From Grimontia kaedaensis (GTDB lineage: Bacteria > Pseudomonadota > Gammaproteobacteria > Enterobacterales > Vibrionaceae): a stretch of 64,000 bases of DNA. Positions 7,653-15,847 of this stretch are shown here, piece after piece (position 1 is the stretch's first letter; every line of letters begins with the position of its first letter). Both the position numbers and the translations under genes were made by a program. The stretch is taken from positions 1,302,001 to 1,366,000 of the forward strand of contig NZ_CP082276.1 in the NCBI RefSeq assembly GCF_023746615.1, written 5' to 3'. The notes under the pieces were generated by a model that did not search any database, was not told where the DNA came from, and saw only the letters and a list, made by a program, of their open reading frames with translations.

Positions 7653-8501
7653 ATGCACGTCTCTTCCGTTCAGGGTTCGTTGGATGAAACCCAGCGAAGC
7701 GAAAAGTTATTTCAAGGGGAGCTGCTGGTTTTCCAACAGCAGGAAGCCTGTAAGCCCCTGCTCGATATTGCCCGCCACATCATTGATCAATGCTTTGCTG
7801 TTTCCGACCCAGAGCTTGCGCATCTTTCTCTCTCGCCGGAGCAATATTTAGACCGTGCCGCCGCCACGCAGGATGGATTTAAACAAAGCACGGAAGTCAA
7901 AGAGGCAATCAATCATTTATTGCAAGGCTGTGGCGTGAACCCAGAAGACAATTACATCGACTCGCGTGTGCTTCGCATCGTCCCTTGTCTCGATGCCTTC
8001 GATAAAGGAAACAATGCGACACTTCGCCATCACAGAGATACATGGGGCGCGAATATTTACTGCCAGCAGAATTGGTGGCTACCTATATTCAAGTTAGAAT
8101 CGGGACGCAGCATGGCGTTTTATCCTGACTATTGGCGTAAACCCATCGCCAATACCACGGATAGCTGGTCATATTCTGACTTTTTACAAACGAGAAAATC
8201 CACACCATTGGGCACAAAAGTACCGTATCCCAGCTCACCACAAGCCACAGACACCGTGGATGAAAGCAACCGATTCTGTCCAGTTATCGAGCCCGGTGAG
8301 ATCCTCTGTTTCTCTTCTGCACACCTTCACGCCAGCAGAATTAACCGAACCGGTAAAATACGCTTCAGTGTCGAATGGCGAACCATCAATCAAAACGACA
8401 TTCTCGAAAATCGCAGCGCGCCAAATATCGATAACGCAGCTTCTACGCCCATGTATCAATGGTTTAAGAGAATCAGCGATGGTGAAACCCTGCGCATTTA
8501 A
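7653..8501 (+). CDS. 2-oxoglutarate/Fe(II) oxygenase-like (phytanoyl-CoA dioxygenase-like) protein
   Basis: A 282-residue protein in which I see a possible iron-binding facial triad: His127-x-Asp129 (RHHRDTW) and a distal His (His224 or His226, in SSAHLHAS), followed by Arg237 in KIRFSVEWR, which would hold 2-oxoglutarate. The order and spacing fit the PhyH group of double-stranded beta-helix oxygenases. Substrate unknown; these enzymes often hydroxylate small molecules or secondary metabolites. The start ATG at 7653 lies directly behind a stem-loop. The opposite-strand and third-frame open frames here are shadows. The family call is moderately supported; the oxygenase fold needs a structural check. 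Confidence 0.6.
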   Translation: MHVSSVQGSLDETQRSEKLFQGELLVFQQQEACKPLLDIARHIIDQCFAVSDPELAHLSLSPEQYLDRAAATQDGFKQSTEVKEAINHLLQGCGVNPEDNYIDSRVLRIVPCLDAFDKGNNATLRHHRDTWGANIYCQQNWWLPIFKLESGRSMAFYPDYWRKPIANTTDSWSYSDFLQTRKSTPLGTKVPYPSSPQATDTVDESNRFCPVIEPGEILCFSSAHLHASRINRTGKIRFSVEWRTINQNDILENRSAPNIDNAASTPMYQWFKRISDGETLRI

Positions 8502-8954
8502 ATCTTTGGCTGGAACGCGCTCTTTACCGCCGCTTCGCGTAGTTTCCCGCGTTTTAATCTTGCTCTCAGGGCCCAACTTCCCGGTAAGACGCCCAATAAA
8601 TCAACAAGCCAACCACATGATATTTCATGAAATTGACGCCAACCATTCATCAATATCTTTTATCGTCACGAACAACAAATTGACTTGTCGCTTGCTTCGC
8701 AAAGCTGTAACTTGCGCGCTCTTTGGTGCGGTGCTGAGTAAGTGGATGATGATGTGCGCCGCCGGAGTTCAGTACGCTGAGTAGCGGCCCTGTCTTGGCA
8801 ACCAGCGGTAACGATAGTCTTGATTATTCAATCAGTTCTTACAAATGTGAGCGGCATGTTGCCGCAGAGCAACTATCGTTTACTTGAGTTAGTGTCAACG
8901 ACTGATGCGCTCACTCCATCCGTACGAAAATCACTACCTGGGGCATTGACAGCA
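8502..8954. other. Intergenic region before the rimB-rimK cassette
   Basis: About 450 bases without a convincing gene. A frame (8260-8784) overlapping the preceding gene is a shadow. The frame of the next gene stays open back to a TTG at 8820, so its start is uncertain. The promoter of the cassette should lie here, but I cannot point to it. Confidence 0.35.
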
Positions 8955-9446
8955 ATGACTGACAAAAACACGGCTCGACCAGCAGTCGAGGGCGATAACC
9001 AAGCTATTTCTAATGACCGATTGCTTGTTGGCTGGCGTGAATGGGTTGCCTTACCAGATTTAGGTATCTCTGCGATTAAAGCGAAAGTTGACACCGGCGC
9101 ACGTACTTCGTGCCTGCACACTTTCGGTATCGAAGAATATGAAAAAGACGGCGAGAAGTGGGTGAAGTTCATGATCCACCCAATTCAAGACGACGGCATG
9201 ACCGAGAAAGAGTGTCACGCCAAAGTTAAAGATATGCGCACTGTGCGTGACTCTGGTGGTCACGAGACGCTGCGTTACGTTATTGAAACAACTTTTGTTG
9301 TTGGCGATCTGTCTTACCCCATCGAGATGACACTGACTGCCCGTGACAACATGGTGTTTAGAATGCTGCTGGGTCGCACAGCGATGGAAAACCGACTGAT
9401 TGTCGACCCGGTTAAATCTTTCCTCGTTCAGGCGCAACAAGGTTAA
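8955..9446 (+). CDS. Retropepsin-like aspartic protease, RimB/RloA-like (ATP-dependent zinc protease family)
   Basis: The core matches the family often annotated as ATP-dependent zinc protease or RimB: LLVGWREWVALPDLGI, then the retropepsin catalytic motif KVDTGARTS, and later GRTAMENRLIVDP. Members occur next to RimK-type ligases and are proposed to trim or counteract glutamate tails. I take the ATG at 8955 (about 163 residues), since the conserved part starts about 22 residues later; the frame is open back to a TTG at 8820 and the start is not certain. The RimK-like gene follows after 4 bases, so translation is probably coupled. Confidence 0.78.
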   Translation: MTDKNTARPAVEGDNQAISNDRLLVGWREWVALPDLGISAIKAKVDTGARTSCLHTFGIEEYEKDGEKWVKFMIHPIQDDGMTEKECHAKVKDMRTVRDSGGHETLRYVIETTFVVGDLSYPIEMTLTARDNMVFRMLLGRTAMENRLIVDPVKSFLVQAQQG

Positions 9447-9450
9447 CTAT

Positions 9451-10359
9451 ATGAAAATTGGAATTCTATCTAGAAACGAAAACCTCTATTCCACTCGCCG
9501 CCTGATAGAGGCGTGTGAGCAACGCGGCCACGAATACAAAATTATTGATGCACTGCGTTGTTACATGAACATCAACTCGACCCAACCTTCTATTCACCTG
9601 AAAGGTGAAGACCTGGTGGGTTTTGATGCAGTGATTCCGCGTATCGGCGCGTCTGTAACCTTCTACGGCTGCGCGGTTCTGCGTCAGTTCGAGATGATGG
9701 GCGTATACACTTTGAACGATTCCGTAGCAATTTCACGCTCACGCGACAAACTTCGTTCACTGCAGCTACTGTCTCGTAAAAATATTGGTATGCCGATCAC
9801 AGGTTTTGCGAGTAAACCCGGCGATATTAAAGACCTTCTGGGCATGGTTGGTGGCACCCCTGTGGTGATCAAACTGCTGGAAGGTACTCAGGGTATCGGT
9901 GTAGTACTGGCAGAAACCCGTAAAGCGGCAGAGAGTGTTATCGAAGCCTTTATGGGCCTGAAAGCCAACATCATGGTTCAGGAATACATCAAAGAAGCGG
10001 GCGGCGCGGATATTCGCTGTTTCGTTATCGGTGACAAGGTGATCGCAGCGATGAAACGTCAGGCTTTGCCGGGCGAGTTCCGCTCGAACCTTCACCGTGG
10101 TGGCAGTGCGTCGCTGGTACGTATTACTCCTGACGAACGTAAAACAGCGGTTGCTGCTGCGAAGGCGATGGGTCTTCACGTAGCGGGCGTTGATTTGCTG
10201 CGCTCTGAGCGCGGACCTCTGGTGATGGAGGTGAACTCTTCACCGGGTCTTGAAGGGATCGAGACTGCTACCGGAAAAGACGTGGCAGGACTGATCATTG
10301 AACATATAGAGAAAATAGTCTCTTCTCCGAGGACGAGGACACGTGTCAAAAGCAAATAA
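9451..10359 (+). CDS. rimK: RimK-family alpha-L-glutamate ligase (ATP-grasp)
   Basis: A 302-residue ATP-grasp ligase closely resembling RimK, which adds glutamate residues to the C terminus of ribosomal protein S6. Visible features: MKIGILSRNENLYSTRRL N terminus, LNDSVAISRSRDKLRSLQLL, the ATP-binding KLLEGTQGIGV loop, and the metal-binding VMEVNSSPGLEGIE motif. The start ATG 9451 is 4 bases after the protease stop. The next gene begins at a GTG inside its 3' end (overlap of 17 bases), so all three genes are translationally linked. The actual acceptor may be S6 or another protein. Confidence 0.88.
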   Translation: MKIGILSRNENLYSTRRLIEACEQRGHEYKIIDALRCYMNINSTQPSIHLKGEDLVGFDAVIPRIGASVTFYGCAVLRQFEMMGVYTLNDSVAISRSRDKLRSLQLLSRKNIGMPITGFASKPGDIKDLLGMVGGTPVVIKLLEGTQGIGVVLAETRKAAESVIEAFMGLKANIMVQEYIKEAGGADIRCFVIGDKVIAAMKRQALPGEFRSNLHRGGSASLVRITPDERKTAVAAAKAMGLHVAGVDLLRSERGPLVMEVNSSPGLEGIETATGKDVAGLIIEHIEKIVSSPRTRTRVKSK

Positions 10360-11410
10360 CAAAAATAATGCATTCGAAATTGGCGGGACAAGTATCCCGC
10401 CAGGTCAACGCGCAAGTGTTGAATTTGAAGTTGCTAAGCTTTACACACACTCACCGCTGTCTGTGACAGCGGAAGTTATTCATGGTAAGAAGCCCGGCCC
10501 TGTTTTGATGATAAACGCGGCCATTCATGGTGATGAGCTAAACGGTGTTGAAGTCGTTCGTCAAATCCTGGATCGTCTGAACCCTGCTACTCTGAAAGGC
10601 ACGGTGATTGCGATTCCTGTGGTTAACGTTTTCGGTTTCATTCACAAATCCCGTTACCTTCCAGACCGTCGAGACTTGAACCGCTGCTTTCCGGGTTCTG
10701 AGCGTGGCTCTATTGCAGGCCGTATGGCGTATCAGATTTTCGAACAAATCGTTCGTCGCTGTACCCACATCCTTGACCTGCACACAGCGGCTATCTACCG
10801 TACCAACCTGCCTCAAATCCGTGCAAATCTGTCAAACGAAGAAACCTACGACATGGCATTGGCTTTCGGTACCCCAGTGGTTATCGATGCAGCCCTGCGT
10901 GAAGGTTCTCTGCGTTCTGAAGCTGAAAAGATTGGTATTCCGGTACTGACTTATGAAGCCGGTGAAGCACTGCGTTTTGAGCCATATGCGATCACTGCGG
11001 GCGTGAAAGGCGTTAAGCGTGTGATGCAGCACCTTGGCATGATTCGCAAGAGCACCAAACGTAAGACTCAGGTTGAACCTGTGATTGCGCGTGCAACCCG
11101 TTGGGTTCGTGCAGAAGCAGACGGCATCCTGCGTTCTCATGTTCAACTTGGTCAGCGTGTGAGCAAAGGTCAGTCACTGGCTTCAATCAGTGCACCAACC
11201 GGTAGCGAAGAGATCCAGATCTACGCACCTGCAGGCGGCATTATCATTGGCCAGCAAACCCTGCCACTGGTCAACGAAGGTGATGCGATTTATCACATTG
11301 CTTACTTCGAAGAACCGGACAAATTGGTTGAACAGCAGGTTGAAAACTACCTCGACGAAGTGGTTGACGACTCAAGTAACGAAATTAAATGGGGTATTGG
11401 CGTGCAATAA
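10343..11410 (+). CDS. Succinylglutamate desuccinylase/aspartoacylase-family zinc hydrolase
   Basis: A 355-residue AstE/AspA-family carboxypeptidase-like enzyme. Zinc ligands are visible in AAIHGDELNG (H, E) and DLHTA (H), with the substrate-binding RDLNRCFPG motif between them. The last 120 residues form a barrel-like extension resembling a biotinyl/lipoyl hammerhead (RWVRAEADGILRSHVQLGQRV), typical of the family. It starts at GTG within the end of rimK and ends before a strong terminator. Its linkage with the protease and ligase suggests that it removes or processes an amide-linked (glutamyl) modification; that is inference. It is not the arginine-catabolic astE, since no ast genes are near. 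Confidence 0.85.
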   Translation: MSKANNKNNAFEIGGTSIPPGQRASVEFEVAKLYTHSPLSVTAEVIHGKKPGPVLMINAAIHGDELNGVEVVRQILDRLNPATLKGTVIAIPVVNVFGFIHKSRYLPDRRDLNRCFPGSERGSIAGRMAYQIFEQIVRRCTHILDLHTAAIYRTNLPQIRANLSNEETYDMALAFGTPVVIDAALREGSLRSEAEKIGIPVLTYEAGEALRFEPYAITAGVKGVKRVMQHLGMIRKSTKRKTQVEPVIARATRWVRAEADGILRSHVQLGQRVSKGQSLASISAPTGSEEIQIYAPAGGIIIGQQTLPLVNEGDAIYHIAYFEEPDKLVEQQVENYLDEVVDDSSNEIKWGIGVQ

Positions 11411-11429
11411 GCACTTCAATAACCAACAG

Positions 11430-11456
11430 AAAAGGAGCGCTTCGCGCTCCTTTTTT
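11430..11456 (+). terminator. Intrinsic terminator of the rimB-rimK cassette
   Basis: AAAAGGAGCGC pairs perfectly with GCGCTCCTTTT around a TTC loop and runs into six T. It ends the three-gene transcript 20 bases after the last stop codon. Confidence 0.9.
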
Positions 11457-11695
11457 AATAGCTTTAATTATTTACATTTCATGAATTTAGATAAAATCAC
11501 TATCTTCGTTACCATATCCATTCCGCAAGACAATGAAACGAACAACGTTCATTACCCACTCAAATAGTGATGAAAAACACAATATTCACTTTATTTTAAC
11601 ATAATCTTTTCATTCTCATTTCTGATACCTGACTCAAAGTTAACCAATGTCTAATATTTGAGTGACATCAGAGGACTGACCAGAGGAAATTTGAA

Positions 11696-12634
11696 ATGAA
11701 GGGAATCATTTTAGCTGTGTTGTTCACGCTCACGTCTTTGTCGGCGTTTGCTGGTTCAACCGCATCAGGTACATCAACCACCGGATACACCCAAACGAAA
11801 TATCCCATTGTGCTGGTACATGGACTGTTCGGCTTTGACAGCATCGCAGGTATTGATTATTTCCATGCTATTCCACAAGCCCTGTCCCGCAGTGGCGCCA
11901 AAGTGTTTGTTGCGCAGGTTTCTGCAACCAACAGTTCAGAACAACGCGGCGAACAACTGCTACAACAGGTTCGTTGGGTGAAGGCAGTCACCGGTGCAAA
12001 AAAGGTGAACCTGATTGGACATAGTCACGGCAGCCCTACAGCTCGCTATGTCGCTTCTGTCGCGCCACAGCATGTGGCATCAGTCACCAGTGTTGGCGGC
12101 GTAAATAAAGGGTCTGAATTTGCAGATGCTGTTCGTGGCATCCCTCCAGGTAGTTTGGGAGAAGGATTGGCTGTGACCGCTGCCCACGCACTTTCTGGTC
12201 TTATCAGCGTCCTGTCCGGCGGTGCGAGCCTGCCTCAAGACCCTTTGGCGTCTCTCCACTCTCTGACCACCAAAGGTTCATTGGCGTTTAACGCTAAGTA
12301 CCCTGAAGGTGTCCCAACTAGCCGTTGTGGCGAAGGTTCTTACCGCGCTTCAAACGGTGTGTATTACTACTCCTGGTCTGGCACCAGCACGGTCACCAAC
12401 GTATTGGATATCAGTGACCCAGCCATGTTTATTACAGGTCTTTTCTTCTCGGAAGCTAATGATGGTTTGGTCGGCCGCTGTGCAACTCACCTCGGCAAAG
12501 TCATTCGCAGTAACTACCGCATGAACCATTTGGACGAAGTGAATCAGTTTTTTGGCCTTCATAGTTGGTTCGATACTGATCCCGTTACTGTCTATCGCCA
12601 ACATGCCAACCGCTTGAAGCGACAAGGACTGTAA
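11696..12634 (+). CDS. Secreted triacylglycerol lipase, family I (LipA-like)
   Basis: A 312-residue exported lipase. A signal peptide (about residues 1-20, ending SAFAG) is followed by the VLVHGLFGFDSI oxyanion segment, the GHSHG nucleophile elbow (Ser110), Asp256 in ANDGLVG and His278 in MNHLDEVN. Cys211 and Cys262 are placed as the single disulfide of Pseudomonas/Burkholderia/Vibrio subfamily I.1-I.2 lipases. It should be secreted through the type II system after folding in the periplasm. The gene directly downstream encodes its foldase. A GAGG-type ribosome site precedes the ATG. Confidence 0.93.
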   Translation: MKGIILAVLFTLTSLSAFAGSTASGTSTTGYTQTKYPIVLVHGLFGFDSIAGIDYFHAIPQALSRSGAKVFVAQVSATNSSEQRGEQLLQQVRWVKAVTGAKKVNLIGHSHGSPTARYVASVAPQHVASVTSVGGVNKGSEFADAVRGIPPGSLGEGLAVTAAHALSGLISVLSGGASLPQDPLASLHSLTTKGSLAFNAKYPEGVPTSRCGEGSYRASNGVYYYSWSGTSTVTNVLDISDPAMFITGLFFSEANDGLVGRCATHLGKVIRSNYRMNHLDEVNQFFGLHSWFDTDPVTVYRQHANRLKRQGL

Positions 12635-12652
12635 TCGATTAGGAGAGTCATT

Positions 12653-13540
12653 ATGCGTATCAGGTTCACGGCTTATAAAATCGCTATCGTTATCATCGCA
12701 GGTTTCCTGCTTCTGGCTGTGCTCTATATCTACACGGGTAACAGTGAAGAAACGGCTAACCGCCAAGCACCTTCCCATGAAGGAACGGAAGTTGATATAT
12801 CGTCTGACCGCGATACGTTTGAGTACTTTCTATCCACGCTGGGTGAGCGCGATCTCGCCCAGATAACCCAAGACTATGAAAACTTTGCTGACACAATAAG
12901 CTTCGGCGAAAAGCAAAAAGTCCTTTTTGAGAAATATCAGGCTTATCGTCAGTCTTTGACTCTTATATCACTGCCAAACGACATGACTAGGCTGGGCTAT
13001 CTCACCTTTATCAACGAACAAATGCAAAAACTGCAAGTAGAACACTTCTCCGATGCTGAGCGCCAACGCATTTTCTATGGGGAAAACCTTGCCCGTGAAA
13101 TGACCATCAAGCGCATGGAGTTGGAAGCACTGGGCTTGGACAAAGAAGCAATGAATGCCCAATGGAAGGCCGAGTTAGATCAACTGCCACCCGACATGAA
13201 AGAGAGTTATCAGAATGCCGCTTTACTGGGCGAAATGAATGCCCTATCAGCCCTAGATGACAGCGAAAAGTACCACCAGTTGAATGAGTTGGTTGGCGAA
13301 GAAGCAGTCTCACGCCTGAGAGCATTTGAGCTGGAAGAAGCAAAGTTTGACACTCAATTCCAGCAATACCTGACCGAGCGGCAACATTTGTTGGATGAGA
13401 GTTATCTGTCCGATACCGAGCGTGAACAGGCGCTGGGGGCTTTAAGAGAGTCGTACTTTACTGATGAAGAACGCCGCCGTGCTGAAGCGCTGGAACGTAT
13501 TCACGACGGCGACACAACAAACAACACCAATGCTATCTAA
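12653..13540 (+). CDS. Lipase-specific foldase (lipase chaperone, LifO/Lif family)
   Basis: A 295-residue steric chaperone anchored in the inner membrane by one N-terminal helix (about residues 7-26) and otherwise periplasmic, highly charged and helical, as in Lif proteins. The segment around residues 55-62 (SDRDTFEYFLSTLGE) matches the conserved RxxFDY(F/C)LSALGE foldase motif, although here it reads RDTFEYFLSTLGE. It lies 18 bases downstream of the lipase in the standard lipA-lif operon and helps only that lipase to fold. Confidence 0.9.
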   Translation: MRIRFTAYKIAIVIIAGFLLLAVLYIYTGNSEETANRQAPSHEGTEVDISSDRDTFEYFLSTLGERDLAQITQDYENFADTISFGEKQKVLFEKYQAYRQSLTLISLPNDMTRLGYLTFINEQMQKLQVEHFSDAERQRIFYGENLAREMTIKRMELEALGLDKEAMNAQWKAELDQLPPDMKESYQNAALLGEMNALSALDDSEKYHQLNELVGEEAVSRLRAFELEEAKFDTQFQQYLTERQHLLDESYLSDTEREQALGALRESYFTDEERRRAEALERIHDGDTTNNTNAI

Positions 13541-13559
13541 TTGGCGTTGCACTAAATAG

Positions 13560-14231
13560 TTAGTCGGCCTGGGAACCCCATTTCAACACCGACCACTGAT
13601 ATTCTCCCGCTTTTTTGAATAGCTGACTGCAAGGGTTAACCACATACACTTCGTCGGCAAACAGACACATCGGCAGGTCGTTAATCGAGTCGGAATAGAA
13701 GCTGACATGCTCGAAATCTTCATCTAGAGTTGCAATCCATTGGGTCAAGCGGTGCACTTTACCTTCACGAAAAGAAGGTACGCCGTCAGGCTTGGGCTGG
13801 TACTGGTTATTTTCCACCACCAAATCAACACCCATTGAAACGTCCGCCCCCAGCACTTTAGCAATAGGATGAACAAGGAAACCAAGAGAAGCTGACACGA
13901 TGACAATGCTGGCTCCTTCTGCCCTCAACGCTTCAAACCGCGCTTTGGCTTCAGGGTAAATGTGTTCCAGCATACGTTCTTGAACAAAACGCTCCGCCAG
14001 CGCATCAACATCTTTGACGGAGCAGGAATTCAACGGTGAAAGGCTATACGCTAAATACCCATCCAGCTCCAAGGTGCCCGCGAAGTAGGCATCCATATAC
14101 GCTTCATCTTTTTTCAGAAAGTCCGGATCATTCACCATGCCTAAATCGATCAGGTATTGATGCCAGCGGGACATAGAGTCACCTTCCACCAGCGTGTCAT
14201 CCAAATCGAACACTGCAAGATGTGAGGTCAT
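13560..14231 (-). CDS. HAD-superfamily hydrolase, subfamily IB (phosphoserine phosphatase-like)
   Basis: A 223-residue HAD phosphatase. Motif I FDLDDTLVEGDS (nucleophile Asp), motif II SAS in VIVSASLGF, and motif IV YSDSINDLPM are intact. The helical cap inserted after motif I is of the IB type, as in SerB-like and CicA-like proteins. It removes phosphate from a small molecule in the cytoplasm; the substrate is unknown. The gene converges on the lipase foldase gene with a 19-base gap and has no operon partner. Confidence 0.87.
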   Translation of the reverse strand: MTSHLAVFDLDDTLVEGDSMSRWHQYLIDLGMVNDPDFLKKDEAYMDAYFAGTLELDGYLAYSLSPLNSCSVKDVDALAERFVQERMLEHIYPEAKARFEALRAEGASIVIVSASLGFLVHPIAKVLGADVSMGVDLVVENNQYQPKPDGVPSFREGKVHRLTQWIATLDEDFEHVSFYSDSINDLPMCLFADEVYVVNPCSQLFKKAGEYQWSVLKWGSQAD

Positions 14232-14360
14232 GGTTATCTCCTTGATTTATAAGAGTGATGCAGAGCATTCTGACTAACACTAATCTTGGCACAACTTGAT
14301 GACAGTGAGATAACTGAGCGCAAAATTATGAGAAGTGAGCGCGCTAAGTCTGAGAGGCAA

Positions 14361-15005
14361 TCAGCGAAAATAAGCTGCGGGTGCCATTAAAGAAACCCGC
14401 GGGCGAACCGCGGTACCAAATCTACGCTGAAATGCCTTTTGCGCAGCAGCAGACTCATCCACGACTTCGAGGGCGACAATTTGATCGTATTCGTCAACGT
14501 AAAGTCTCAGGTTGCCAATGTAGAGTGCCTTGTCATCGACTCTTACTAAAAATTTCATCATTTCAGGGAGTGGCAAAGCGCGATAGACGAGCTCGTCGTC
14601 CTCATCAAAGGCGCGCTCCAACTCCAACAGGCGCATGGTTTGGCGCGGCAAGGCGAAATAGAAGGTTTCATCCCAGTCCGCCAGCAAGCCCAAACGTTCC
14701 TTGTTGCTCCCTACATCAGTAGAAACCCACAAAAGCGCACGCTCATTCGCGAAAGGTCTAAAAGTATCAGTCTCTTGCTTAAGATCTTGCGCGATCACAG
14801 CTGGGATAATAGATATTTTCCCCAACACCATGACCTCATCATCTTTGATCTGAGAAAAATCTATCCACGTATCTGACCTAGTGTTATCGGACGCGCAACC
14901 GGAGAGCAGAAATAGCGGCAACACCAGCCATGCCAAGCCTCGAAGCAGCAAGGTATCGGCCAGTATTGGTGATAGCAGCGTGAAAGTGCGTTGTTCTAAA
15001 GCCAT
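14361..15005 (-). CDS. Putative lipoprotein, 214 aa
   Basis: No family recognised. A hydrophobic signal ends with the lipobox LLSGC (Cys37), so the mature protein should be lipid-anchored, likely in the outer membrane because the following residues are ASDN rather than Asp at +2. The n-region before the hydrophobic core is long, so the true start may be a TTG around 14950 instead of the ATG at 15005. The mature part is acidic with no repeats. It is transcribed alone. Confidence 0.6.
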   Translation of the reverse strand: MALEQRTFTLLSPILADTLLLRGLAWLVLPLFLLSGCASDNTRSDTWIDFSQIKDDEVMVLGKISIIPAVIAQDLKQETDTFRPFANERALLWVSTDVGSNKERLGLLADWDETFYFALPRQTMRLLELERAFDEDDELVYRALPLPEMMKFLVRVDDKALYIGNLRLYVDEYDQIVALEVVDESAAAQKAFQRRFGTAVRPRVSLMAPAAYFR

Positions 15006-15147
15006 GAACCAACATTAGTACACGCACATCAAAACGCCGCCTAATTCGTGAGATGAAATTAATTTCTGGAACTTGCGGTCAATGACTCCACCAACACGGG
15101 CTTTCTCTATGTTGGTGACAGTATCAACCAAGACTAAGGTGAACATT

Positions 15148-15591
15148 ATGCTTAACTGGGATTCTGTGATTACCACTGCCAAAAACGGCAACCCTGTACC
15201 ACCCCGCCGGGTTGAGAAATCAGAGGTGGAGTGGCAGGCCGAGCTAAGCCAGGATCAGTTCTACGTAACTCGAAAACACGGGACTGAGCGCCCTTTCAGC
15301 TCTGAGATGTGCGGCTTGTTTGAACCCGGTATTTATACTTGCGTTTGTTGCGGAGAGCGCCTGTTCAACGCGAACGAAAAGTTCGATTCGGGTACAGGTT
15401 GGCCCTCCTTTACCGCGCCGTTGGAAGAAAACGTCGTCGCGTACAATATGGATATTTCTCATGGTATGACTCGGGTCGAAGTGATCTGCAATGTCTGTGA
15501 CGCGCACCTTGGACATGTGTTTCCAGACGGTCCTTTACCAACGCGCCTTCGCTACTGCATCAATGCCGTGGCACTCGCCAAAGCGAAGTGA
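15148..15591 (+). CDS. msrB: Peptide-methionine (R)-S-oxide reductase
   Basis: MsrB repairs methionine-R-sulfoxide in proteins. The 147-residue protein has the structural zinc cysteines (C65-x-x-C68 and C114-x-x-C117), the GTGWPSF motif, and the catalytic Cys137 in RYCINA; Cys55 (SEMCGLF) matches the recycling cysteine. I start at ATG 15148, preceded by AAGGTG; the frame is open further upstream to 15073 but without a ribosome site. A terminator follows 20 bases after the stop. Confidence 0.94.
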   Translation: MLNWDSVITTAKNGNPVPPRRVEKSEVEWQAELSQDQFYVTRKHGTERPFSSEMCGLFEPGIYTCVCCGERLFNANEKFDSGTGWPSFTAPLEENVVAYNMDISHGMTRVEVICNVCDAHLGHVFPDGPLPTRLRYCINAVALAKAK

Positions 15592-15611
15592 GGATATCGG
15601 TATTCGTAATT

Positions 15612-15635
15612 AGGCGTCCTTTAGGGCGCCTTTTT
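15612..15635 (+). terminator. Intrinsic terminator of msrB
   Basis: AGGCGTCC pairs with GGGCGCCT (one G-T pair) around a TTTA loop and is followed by TTTTT. Confidence 0.8.
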
Positions 15636-15847
15636 CTCACCCATTAATTCTCACCCGCCGAGTAAATGTATCACTTCCCTGACAATGGGCGTTCCAGCTC
15701 AAACAAATCTCAACGATTCAAAGTGTTTTGATATGAGTTGCAAAATAACAGCCAGAAAATCCCTATAATCAGATGAATCAATTGTACTGCCTATTCACTT
15801 GTTGAATGCGGTATTGCGGGCCAATTCGAAGCTGGAGTAGTCACTGA

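Noticed and set aside
8260..8784. 174-codon plus-strand frame
   Set aside because: Overlaps the oxygenase-like gene in another frame and lacks any recognisable feature.
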